A DNA stretch of 64,000 nucleotides from Poecilobothrus nobilitatus (lineage: Eukaryota; Arthropoda; Insecta; Diptera; Dolichopodidae): NCBI GenBank assembly GCA_947095535.1, contig OX352773.1, positions 87,020,670 through 87,084,669 of the forward strand. The letters are read 5' to 3'. The position numbers and the translations under genes are program-made. The notes below the pieces were generated by a model. The model saw only the letters and a program-made list of their open reading frames with translations, was not told the DNA's origin and did no database searches. Positions 1 through 11,800 of this stretch are shown in pieces; positions within the stretch are counted from its first letter, which is position 1, and the number at the start of each line of letters is the position of its first letter.

Positions 1-458
1 AATAATTTTTTTTTTGCATTACACTTTGTTAAATAATGTTGACTCTAGCTTTTCAGAACTGGAATGGTTTTCTATTTTCGCACATATACCAATGGAGTTT
101 TACATCATTAAGGTTAAAATCATTAAGGTTAGGTTACATCATTATCGGCGTTATTTACATAGTACATACTTGCATTATTACATTATTATTATTTAAGGAG
201 TATAAGTGACATTGCGGTCTTTTGATTTGGATCTATTATGCTCCCCCCCAGTTAATACAACGAATTGTTAATTTTACCTCTATTTGTAATATTTTTATGA
301 ACTACTACTTATTACTAGGAAAGTAAAGATCTGTATAGAGTTTAGTGTTGGCAGTTCATCTTTAGCAAAGCAATATGCTTCTATTTGCATATATCATACT
401 CGAAGGAAAACTCCGCAATTTTTAAGTAAGTAAGTATGTGTCCTCGAGTTTTTTATTT
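1..458. other. non-coding stretch, possible LINE remains
   Basis: No host exon is recognisable. Bases 200-458 are less AT-rich than most of the window (CTCCCCCCCAG, CCTCGAG) and lie directly downstream of the LINE fragment on the minus strand, so they may be its degraded 3' end. Confidence 0.4.
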
Positions 459-677
459 TTAACGGAATCTGCATGTATCTTCATTTTCTCTTCCAATTAT
501 CTTTAAGTGTTCCTTTGACCGGTAGTGTCCCGACACGAATTCAGTTAACATTCTCAGTTTATTTATAATGGATCCAATGATTTTTTCATATCTTTTCCGT
601 TTATTGTTTCGCAAAAGATCCTGTCTGAGCCTGAATTTTTCATTATATAGTTTGTTCCTATATACGCTGGTTCTTAA
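459..677 (-). mobile_element. LINE (non-LTR retrotransposon) carboxy-terminal fragment
   Basis: Read on the minus strand, 72 codons stay open from 677 to the stop at 459. They include YEKIIGSIINKLRMLTEF, then VSGHYRSKEHLKIIGREN, then EDTCRF. The pattern L-T/S-G-H-Y-R-x-x-x-H-L-x-x-I-G ... D-x-x-C-R-F is the segment after RNase H that leads into the terminal zinc knuckle of many insect LINEs. The second cysteine and the downstream knuckle are lost to a stop and a CTTA-type expansion near 425-435. I infer a dead 3' portion of a LINE; bases 200-458 and 678-860, less AT-rich than what follows, may belong to it too. Confidence 0.6.
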
Positions 678-858
678 TTAAATATCACTTTTTAATTTAT
701 CTGTGCTATTTTCATGATAGATAAGCACTTATATGCAGATCTTGTAGTTTTAGACGACTAGTCCAATTTTACATTCGCTATTCAGTTAAATTAATTTTAT
801 TTTTATGTTACAGTGGTATGCAAACCAAGCGCATTGGTCTTTAATACATTTACTTGAT

Positions 859-885
859 TTCGGTTAGGTTCCCTTCGGTTAGGTT
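859..885 (+). repeat. short direct repeat TTCGGTTAGGTT x2
   Basis: The 12-base word TTCGGTTAGGTT occurs at 859-870 and 874-885. It contains one insect telomere-like TTAGG, and similar AAGGTTAGGTTA text occurs near 127-136. It is not a telomeric array; it may mark the edge of the decayed LINE to its left. Confidence 0.4.
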
Positions 886-1749
886 ATTTATTGTACAGTA
901 CTTTATACTTAATTATATTAAAAATAATTATAAAATCTATTTTATAATTATTAATTAAAGAAATTAATTTAAATTCAATATAATACATACATACATATAT
1001 ACGTACAATCATTTGAAAAAATTAAAAGAGAAATAAAAATTTAAGAAAATTCTATTAATTATGTCTTACATAATTTTAATGTACCTATTTGGATTCATGA
1101 ATATTTTATTTCTTTTTTCTTTGACTTTATAGTCAGTAATATGAGGGTTATATTTCTTTGTACTTTTTGTTTTTTTTTTTTTTTTTTTAATATTTTACAA
1201 TACAATATTTGACCTTTTTTTATATTACATTTTAATATAATTAAGTTTTTTCTAAACTGGTAATCAATAAATCAATTCATAATCAATAAATTTTCAATAA
1301 CATTTCAAGGAAAAAAACAAAAAAAAAAAACATTGAAATACGTAAACCCTAAAAAAACAATTAATGATTTTTGTTTTATGAGATTTTTTATTTAATTACA
1401 TTAGAAATGATGATTTCTTGAAATTTAACTTGTTTTTGGTTTATTGTTTTTTTAGCTTAACAACTACTGATATTTAAGTCAATTGTAAGTAGAATGAGGG
1501 CAATATCCTTTAAATGATTGTGTCTAGTATATAATTCAAAATAAAAAAAAATAAAAAAATTGTTCCTATTTTTAGACTTATTGTTTTTTTTTTTTTTTTT
1601 TTGTAATATTTTAAATCATCGTTTTTTACAACAGTATATAATATACCTAATATTTTATTCTATAAACACGCGAATTCTATTACAATACAATGTTACATGC
1701 TCGCGCTTTACTATATTTTTAATATATGTATATAATATTTGCGTTTTAC

Positions 1750-1822
<73 letters not shown>

Positions 1823-2779
1823 ATATATAAAATATATATTATAGTTAGGACGACAATTTGTAAACTTGCAAGTATTGCGTGATATTACATATACCTATTT
1901 TTTTTTTTTTTAAACTAAAATAAAATAACTTAAGACATTCAACAACAAGTCGTCTCTTTTTAACAGTTTTTGTAACATGTCACTTTTATAATATTAAAGT
2001 ATATAAATACATAAAAATACTTAAATATATGAAAATGTATTATAATATAATATATGCATATTATATAATATATTTATATATCATTTTTTGTTTTTTTTAA
2101 ATTTTTATTTAATTTTTCCGTTGATCTCAGATTTAACTAAAGACAAAATTAAAGTAAACCCCATACAAATGTCAAAATAATTTATTTTGTGGTCATTTTT
2201 ATATATGTATATAAGATAGTTTGTGCTAATATAATATTGATCCTTTTTCAATTAAAGTAAAATCCTTTTTAAAATGAGAATATTTTTTTAATTGGTTTAA
2301 ATTTGTGTTTTGGATACTAATTTCCTGTTTCCGTTCTTAATCCTATTATTGAATTTGATGTTTCGATTTCCTTTCAGTAAGTATATATACCATATTTTCT
2401 TTCTCAAGAGTAAATATAAAATTTAATTAAAAATAATGATTATTTTGTTTTGATGATGAGTCATATTTTTTAAAATAAAATACCTAGTTAAATATATTTT
2501 TATAAATAAATATAAAGAAAAGGAAATTTTTAGGAAATAACAAAATATTGAAATAGAAAGTTTTTAGTGAAAAATAAATTATTTTAAAATTGAAAGTTTA
2601 GATCATTAATTATTTTTATTTATTGCAAATTTTTTATTTATATATACGTACATAATATGTATTAAAATTAAATGAATATTTTATTTCTAGCTTAAAATAA
2701 ATCTATAATTTTTTATAGCCTTATTAAAAAAAAATTAATGGTTAAAAAATTTGTTTGATACGTTTTTTAATATCGTAGG
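886..2779. other. AT-rich non-coding stretch with a TA microsatellite
   Basis: Poly-T and poly-A runs, TACATACATA words and a long TA tract (listed separately). No coding or RNA feature was seen. Confidence 0.6.
1752..1829. repeat. (TA)n microsatellite with a short TG insert
   Basis: About 30 uninterrupted TA dinucleotides, then (TG)4, then a short TA run. It is expected to be length-polymorphic and has no coding meaning, although it stays open in one frame as alternating Tyr-Ile. Confidence 0.95.
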
Positions 2780-2989
2780 TATCGTAGGGGCTTCGGTGGC
2801 CTAGTGGGTAAAATATCGTAGGGACTTCGGTGGCCTAGTGGGTAAAATATCGTAGGGACTTCGGTGGCCTAATGGGTAAGAGCGTATAAAATACGCTGTA
2901 AACACCGAGGAAGTGTGGGTTCGAATACAGACACGCCTCAATAGGAAAGGCTGTGTATTCATGTGGCAAATAAATGTATTAAAAAAAAA
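2780..2989 (+). mobile_element. tRNA-derived SINE (type A) with triplicated head
   Basis: The element has a tRNA-like head with A-box-like TGGCCTAATGG and B-box-like GGTTCGAATAC (2918-2928), and a body ending in GGAAAGGCTGTGTATTC and an A-rich tail. The region around the A box is present three times as a 34-bp tandem unit (2780-2813, 2814-2847, 2848 onward), with a loose TATCGTAGG piece before it at 2771. Compared with the other copies, the central inverted repeat (GTCGTAAG...CTTACGAC) is deleted between the B box and ACGCCT. No clear target-site duplication was found. Confidence 0.85.
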
Positions 2990-5709
2990 TAAATCTGTTG
3001 TTTCTGACAGACATTTTCTTCATTTAAACTTTTTTTTTAAATTAACTATCAAAATTTAACAATTAATTTCTTTCTTTCTTTCTTTTTTTATCCTGATAAG
3101 ATGAAATTATATAGTCATCCTTTAATATAACTATATAAATTTTTTGATACTTGATTTTTACTAGAATCCTTTTCTACAAAATTTATTATTCTACGTATGT
3201 TAGAATATTATTATGTTAATACCGTTATTTTTTTGAATAAAAAAGCTTTAAATGATTTTTTTTTATAAAGAGTTGATACTTTTTAATTTCACGCTCCAAT
3301 AAATCTTATTCTATGAGACCTAGAAATCGGGTTGATAAAGTTTTTAAAGTTTTTTTAGGCTTTTCAAATTGTTAATGGATTCCAATTATAATAATATAAA
3401 TATAAAACTAAATTAAATTATTTAGGCACCCAAAAATTTTTTTAAGTCTCATATCTCACAAAGGGATGAGAATGAACCCCATCTCCAAAAGAATTTTTTG
3501 TTTGTTTCGAAACTCAACAACTCTTAGTTGTATGGCAGGTTATTGGTAAAAAACGCTGTACCTATAAGTAATCATATAAGAATAATTTAAAATTGATCTC
3601 AAATTTTGAATTCTTAAATTTGCCACTACATATTTATTAAGAAAAAACAGCTAATTTGATTTAATTTCTAATTTTTTCAATAATTTTTCTTTTCGATTCC
3701 ACTATTGGTAGAAGAAATTGATTTGATATAAAAACCGTAAAAAAGTAAAAATCTTTAATGAATATTTTGGATTTTCTTTCATTTATAATTGATTATCCTA
3801 TATAAGTTTCTTATTATTCAAAAATTGTTTTTTTTTTTTTTTATGAATTTAAAAATTAACTTGTACCTTGAAATTTATTGCATAGTTTTTTTTTTTAGAA
3901 GTCATTGTCAAGATTCCTTTCATATCCATTTGTTTTTTTTGTTTCCACTCATTTATATATTACTTATTAATAAAAAAATAAAATTCCCGTGACTTTAGTC
4001 GTTATTAATTCAAACTCAGTTTGAAAAAAAAAAAAAAAAAAGTAGAAAACATTTATAAAAAAATTTTAATTTTTAATGCAAACTTACAAATACTCAACGA
4101 ACCGAGAAAATAACTGAACAAGCCCAACTTTAAGCTCATTGACCTATAGATGAATTCTGTATATTTAGGTACATATACATAAACTCTTAAGATACAATAT
4201 GAATTTATACTTTACTACCTATTTATTACCAGTAATATGTACTTATAAACTAGTATAATATATTTAGTATATGTATGTACATATGTATGTATTTCAAAAT
4301 TGTAATTGTCTATTCCATATCTATTTCTATCTCTATACTTTTTTTAAATTGGTTTAAGTTGCGCGCATTCAAATAGAATGCAATTCCATTGCATGTTAAA
4401 TGCGATCAGCAACAAAAAACAAAAAAAAAATGAATGAAAATAATGAAATAATAAAGTATTTATTAAAAACAACTGTACTTGAGACATTAAAAACTAAGAC
4501 TTAATAAATATAACTTACAATATTATATGTATGTATATACCAATTGTCTATAATACGACTATATCTATGAAGCTAGCTGTGTGTAAAAATCAAAAGCAAT
4601 ATTCTGAGATTAAAACAAAAATAAAAATTCAAGTAAGCAACCGGCAAATCTCAATTATTTTTTATTGTCGTTTGTTTTTGTTTTTATGTAATATTAAACT
4701 TTAATTTATGATTTATTTTCAAGTAAGTAAGAGAAGGACAGAATATTGCAATTATATGTCTACCTACTTATTTAAAAAAAAAAAAAACTTTTGACTTGAG
4801 AAAAAAAAAAAATCATAAAATTTAAAAGTTGCTGTAATAAAAACAAAATAGTGGTTTTCTTTTCTGCTTAAGTCTGAACTTGAGATCCGTATTTTCAGAA
4901 AAAAAATTATTTTATTTTAATAACTGAGTAAGGTATACGTACATATATATTTATTGGTAGTTTCTTTTTTTTTTTTTTTATAGATGTCTCATGTTAGAAT
5001 AAAAATTAGAAGCTATATTCATCGATTATGGAAATAAAAGGAGCAAATAATTCATTTCATTCGATTTTAGATAAAAATGAACATATTCTTAGTTTTAAAC
5101 CTAAGTTTACCTTTATTTAAATATAAAACTATAAATTTCTAAATCTAATTTTTTTTCTATCTCGTTAAATCTTGTCAGCAGATGGTAATCGTAGCTTAAT
5201 TTTTTAATAAATCCAATGTGAAAATTTTGGTGACAAAAAATTAATTTCTAGTTTTTATTGGATAAATGGTCAAATTTTTACTATTTTTTTTATTAGTGAT
5301 TAAAACAATCTTTACTCTACTTTCTTAATTCTTAAATTATATATACATATGTATGTATGTATATAATTTCATTTTTAAGTATATTTCTACAAGTCAGTTT
5401 TAAATAAAAACGCATATACATATGTATACATTCATCATATGTATATAAAAAAAAATACATATATATTATTTATTTGTGAATTGTGATGAGATCGATTAGA
5501 AACACAAACCAATCTTTAATAGCTCAATAATGGACACAAACCTAATATAAATACACATTAGTTTTATCTCGACTAACATCATGAATTTTATTAACTACAT
5601 TGAATAGTGAAAATTCAAAAAAAAAAAAAAACACTTGATGATAAAATGATAAAAAAAGTAAATGAGCATTTCTCTTAAATTCGAAAAAAACTAATAAAGG
5701 TACATACAT
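2990..5709. other. AT-rich non-coding stretch
   Basis: Contains a (TTTC)4 tract at 3067-3083, several poly-T/poly-A runs and TATGTATG words (for example 4270-4290 and 5345-5365). Bases 3420-3560 are a little more GC-rich, with no identifiable content. No gene was seen. Confidence 0.6.
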
Positions 5710-5852
5710 TTTTTTTTTTAGTGCATTTTCCTGCCACATAAATGTGACAAGGAAATTACATAGCCTTTCAGCTTTCCTTTTAAGGTGTGGCTGTAAATGT
5801 CATAAGGGGGAATTATACTTACGACGTGTGTGGGATTCGAATCCACACTCCT
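5710..5852 (-). mobile_element. tRNA-derived SINE (type A), 5'-truncated
   Basis: Minus-strand copy: the poly-T at 5710-5719 is the A tail, followed by the conserved body (TGCCACATAAATGTGACA, TTACATAGCCTTTC, GGTGTGGCTGTAAATG), the central inverted repeat, and the B box (GGATTCGAATCC). The head is cut just upstream of the B box, so the A box is missing. A 9-base word CTAATAAAG at 5691-5699 and 5853-5861 is a probable target-site duplication, if the 10 bases GTACATACAT between it and the poly-T belong to the tail. Confidence 0.82.
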
Positions 5853-5861
5853 CTAATAAAG

Positions 5862-8800
5862 TTAAATTTATTTTACATATTATAACGCTATACAGGGCCT
5901 AGCATTTACTGTTAAGTGATAATTTCCAATTAATAGTTTTTTTTTTGATCTTTCATTTAATCCTCTCAATAATGAAAAATATAAAATATATAATATGCAT
6001 AATTTATATGAATGTAATTTCTTTTCTTAAAACATTTCTAAAGATTCAAATTAATTCAAGCTTGTTTGTGTGGATGGACAAAAATAAAAAGTAACGGAAT
6101 TAACGTGTTTTTATATATTATTCAATACATAAACAACTATGCATAATGCAAGTGCTCATATATAACCCATATTTAAAATCTTTCATTAGTTATTTTTTCC
6201 GGATTTTGTACCGAATAGATGTAGTAGATGTACAAACTATACGTATTACGTATGTACATACATATGTAGATCGCGAATAAAATTAAATTTAATAATGGAA
6301 GTTTATTAGATATTCTATTAGATATATGTACCTACATATGTACTTAGTTATGGGAGAATGTTGCTACCTGTAAGTTTATTCAATCCACCAGAACACTAAA
6401 AAGATGTTCTTTTTCTGTTGTACCTATATCCATTATTGGAGAAAAGTCAATTTATCCATAGTTCGGATTTTTTTATAAATTGCATTTACTGAAGTTAAGA
6501 ATGAGTCAAAACATTGCATAGAGATACATATGTATGTATGTATTAGTATATTAATAAGGAAGTCTTCAAATGCCTTTGAGCTAGAAATAATAAAATACAA
6601 ATTAAAAAAAAAATGCCGAAAAACAAACAAACAAACACTTATACATTCAATTATTTATTTTTATTTTTTGTAAATAAGTTTTTTCTTTTAACAGGTATTA
6701 AATCCAGCCAAACCTGTATATACAAAACATTCACATGGACTCCTAAGTCAAGTTTTTTTTTTTTTTTTATTTCTTTCCAAATTTTATGTACTCTGCTGCT
6801 GTTCCTGTTAACACTTTTTTTTTTTTTTTACTTTTTCCCTTATCTTGATTTTTTTTTTTGAAAAAGGAGAGGTGATGAAATGCTAAAAAAGACTAAATAC
6901 TGAAGTTAATAATATAGTTTTAATACAATAGTTTTCACAATTTACAATACAAAAGTTCCTTATTTCTAATTTAGGTACTAAAAAAAAAAATTAAATACAT
7001 AACATATCTGGCTGCAATAGAATAGTTTAATGTTATTGTACTGTTTATTGTTTAAGTGTTTACTGACTGTACATGTATACGAGTCACGAACTCAAAAAAT
7101 GCGTGCATACAATTCTGTAATCTGTCATTTTTTGTTTCGTTAAAAAAACTGATTTCAAAGTTTTGTTGCACATGTGTATTTAATTTACAGAATTTTATAT
7201 ATAAAGTAAATAGAATTGTATATATGTAAGCAATAGTTGAAGTTGATATATTATTACATAAAATGCAAATATGTATGTATACATAATATGTATTTTATAT
7301 ATATTTCAATTTATATAAAAATGTCCAAACGAAAACCTTTAACCCACAAACACATTGAAAGAAATTATTTAAAAATTCCTAATAAAAAACAAAATATGCT
7401 TAGAAAGCATTAAGGAAGAAAATAACAACTTTGTTTATAGTTCTTTTTTTTTTTTTTAAAAAGAATTACGATTTACGAATTTACGATATTATGTTTCTTC
7501 TTTGTATGTATGAGTATGAGCAATAGCAATTACATTATACTGTTTAGTTTATACAACATTATTGCTTAACTTTGTTTATATACAATGTTACTATAACTTC
7601 ATTACAAAAGTTAATATTAGTTAAAGCAGTAATTTAGTAGGTACTAATTTGTATTTGTTGAAGTTAAATGAACGAACTGTTTCTAAAATATGTAAAAATA
7701 AAAAAATTAGTTTAATTGTAATTAAAATTGATTTATTGCAGATAATTTTGAAAAACTTGTTTAAATTTATTTTAATTTGCCAACTTTAAAACTATATTAA
7801 ATATAGGTACCTATAAAACTAAAAGGTGAAATACAAACAACTTCGACTTGAATAAAATTTCAGATAAATGTAAAGGTTTTGAGTTTTTTAAGATCTATGT
7901 AGACGTACAAGATACGAGTTTACAAAAAAAAAACGTATTTGTACCAAAATTAAATGATTTTGAGTTAAAAAATAGAAATGATTCCTACATACAAACATAC
8001 ATATGTATATTATATTGAAAATAATTTTAAGAACAAAAAAAAAACATTGTTTCCATTCCCTAGCAAGTTGTGGGAGATTTGTGTTGAAAAATTAGAGTGT
8101 AGCCATTAATCAAATTAAATCTCAAATAAACCTAATGAGTAGTCAAAAAAAGAAATGACTGGAAAAAAATTAAATTTGAAAAATTAAAACAACATAAAGT
8201 TGTTTTATGTTATAGGTATCATGTATCATGTTTCAAAAAAAAAAATTTTTTAAATTGTTGCTACATTATTTTTTATTTTCCAATTTAAATTATGTATTAT
8301 ACAGATTTATTGGAATACGACACGACTAATAAATGAAGCAATATTAATTAAAATATTTATTCGACAATATGTATTAACAAGATTTTTAATTTCCTGGCTT
8401 AATACATATTATTTTCAAGTGCATACATTATACATACATCCATACATATTACATAGCAATCTTTCATTTTAAATTGATTGAAATGTTTATAAACATTTTG
8501 AAAATATGTGTCTGTATTCTGAAGTCTGAACTCTGCTGAACAAGAAATGAAATGGAAAATAAGTCTCCAAGATGTTCCTCATCATATATTTATTAATTAA
8601 TTATGTTTATGCATCTCTCTTATATTCTTATTTTATTCTCTATCTTTTTCTCTTCAGAATTTAGAACATTTTTTTTTTTACTAAAAGTAGTCTGTAAAAT
8701 GATAATCTGTATTCTGTATAAATTTTATTATGTATTTGTATTTTATATAGTATAAATATTTGTGTATACATATTATGTATGGATACAAATTGTACAGTAA

Positions 8801-11800
8801 CATTATAGTTCAATTTATCGTTAGCTATTTTAAAAAAATATTTTCATTCGTAAGTGAGCTGTTGGAAATATTTAACATAACAGTAAAAAGAAAATTTTAA
8901 ACGGGATTTTAAGAATTTTATAATTTTTTCTTTTTTAAAATAAATTTTAATTTAATTTTTCCTTAATTTTGTATTTAAATTAAAACAAATACGGTTATCG
9001 CAGCGGATTATTAAATTTAATTTTGAAAAAATATATTCAAATAAACTCTTGTTTTTTTTTTTGTTCGTTCATTCAGTTTTTGATTTATTTTTTTAATCTG
9101 TACTAAAAAAAAGTTTATTTATTTTACAGTAATATTTTTTGTTTTATATTTATAATCAATAAAAAAAACTTTAATTAAAATTTATTTTAAAAGTAAAAAT
9201 AATAAATAAATGTTAATAAAAGTGTAAATTTTAAATTTAAAGCAAGAAAAAATGAAAAATTTGTTTAAAAATTTTTGAAAAATCATTATAATGAAAGAAA
9301 AAGATAGAAAATATGGAATAAATTTTTTTTTTTTTTTTAATGTATTAAACCAAAAAGAATGTGAATTATAGAAAAAGAAAATAAATATATATATATATGT
9401 ACATATATACTATATAAAAAAGGAAAATTGATTTTTCCGTGATTTTTCAATTGGATACACTAAGAAAATAAAATATAATATACTATGTATGTATATACCT
9501 TATCTATACTCATTTTTTTCTATTGAAAAATATTATGGTGAAAATTTTTTATTTGTGTATAAAATAAGAAAAACAAGAAAATAATTTTCCATAATTTTCT
9601 ATGGATTATAATTTTAATCTCGTTTAAAATTAAACTATACAAAAAAAAAAAATAGAAAAAAAAAATTTTATTTTTTGGATTATCAAAATAATTATCAGAA
9701 TTTCTTGGGATTATTTACTTTAAAAACAAAATTTTTATATTTCATTTTTTTAATTAAAAACAAAAAAAAAAAAAAAAAAATAAATAAAAAGATAAAGTAA
9801 GAAAATAAATTTCTTTAAATAAATAAATATCAAATGATCTTTCTTTAAACATTTTCAATTAAAAGTTCTCTTCCACCTTAATTGCCATAATCTTTGTGGC
9901 ATTTTGTTTTTTGTTTTAAATTCTTCTGTTAGCTGATTTTTATCTATAACTTCTCAAACCCTTTTAGAAGAATTATATACACATTCAATCGTAGAATTAT
10001 ATTAATTATTATATTTTTTAAATTAAATAATACCTACATAGTTATACTAAATTATTTGATTTTTTTTTTTTTGTTTGGACTTTTAACACGTATAAATAAT
10101 ATTACCTTCTATCTATATTAAAATTTTAATGGCTGTCAAATTATATACCTCTATTTTTTTTCTTTATACTCTTAAGAATAAAGAGTCTATGTTGATACAC
10201 TGCCGATATTATCTTATTTTCTATTCAAGCACCCTGACTTTATTTTAAAATTTTTTAATAATTCGTCTATACGGCATATAAGTAAAGAAAACAAAATTTA
10301 TAATATTTAAAGAGTTCAGTTTTAAACAAATTTTTTATTTAAGTTTGAAAAGGCCTCATTCTGTAGAGATCCTATATATGAATTCTTTAATTATCTTTAA
10401 ATTAAAATCATTTTCTATAGAAATTAATTCTTTGATAATAACCTTCTTATTCTGGCTTTTTATTATTATTAGTTTTAATTAGTAATTTTCTTTCAATAAT
10501 AATACTTATATGTACATATATACTATATAAGATACATACTATTTAACATGTATATGTACAGTGTCTGAATAAGTGATATTTTTTCAATAAACATTAGTTT
10601 TTTGTTTTTTTGCCTTGAAAATCATTATGTTTTAAGTATTTTTCATTTTTACTTAAATTATTTTTATTTTTTAATTTATTAATTTCTAAAAATATAAATT
10701 TTTTTTAAACATTTTTTTTTTTTATAATCATTATTTGTTTTTTGTTTTTTTTTAAAATGATGATTATTTGTTTTTTGTAAAATTTTACACATATTTTTCA
10801 CATTAATAGCTTCTGACATGTATTTATTATTTTTATTCTAATAAAAAAAAAAAAGTCTGTTGTGGTGGTTATAAAATTTATTTGTAATTTGAACAGAAAA
10901 AAAAAATTTAAATCACATTGACATTTTGTGACGTTGTTCTAATTGCCTCATATTTGTAGCAATTAAGATTTTGTTCAACAATAATTCATTCATGTGACTT
11001 AAATTTATTAGCAATATTAATTTTAGTAATAAATATGTCTTTTTTTTTTACAATTCAATATGTATACAATAGGTATGTAAATTGTTAAATTAAATTAATT
11101 GAAAAATATTCATACAAAAAAAAAAAATTAAAATGACTTTTGATCTTTCTCATATACAATATTTCAAGAAATATTTTATTCGATTTTTAATTAACAAAAT
11201 TTTTAGATACAAAAATTTAAATAAACTTCTACTTACAAAAAAACAGTAAAGTTTTTAAAATTCATTATTCGTTCTTTTGGCTACATTCGAACTAAATTTT
11301 TCAGTCCTATAAATATATATAAAAATTTTAAAATAGTTTTCCCCTGTCTGCAGTTGACAGTTTTTCTATTCCACTACATAAGAGTGATCTTACCGCTCTT
11401 ATCGGTCAAAAAAAAACTCTGACCTCGATAAATCTTATAATGATTATTATGACTGTTTTGGATCATATAAAATGATACGATACTGACTCGACTGGAGTTC
11501 AAATAGTGTCATTTAATAATCTTGTTTTAATTTTCATTTAAATTTTGTATATTTAATACTTTTTTTAAAAAAAAAAATCCTAGTAGGTACAATTTTTACA
11601 ATTATTTTATAAAAATTTTTTTTTTCCGTAAGTTATACATTTAATGACAACAAAATTTCGATTTAATTAAACTAAACGATGACAAAAACAATTACTCTTC
11701 AGAATATAATACGCTTTTGTTTCTATAATAAATTATTAATAATAATTTTTTAAATTAATTCATTAACTTCTTTAATTCTAATTAAAAGAAATTATTAAAA

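Noticed and set aside
127..136. Telomeric TTAGG repeats near the left edge
   Set aside because: Only isolated single TTAGG words occur, with no array.
1560..1844. Open frame of 94 codons over the TA microsatellite
   Set aside because: It is poly-T (Phe) followed by TA repeat (Tyr-Ile); there is no protein character.
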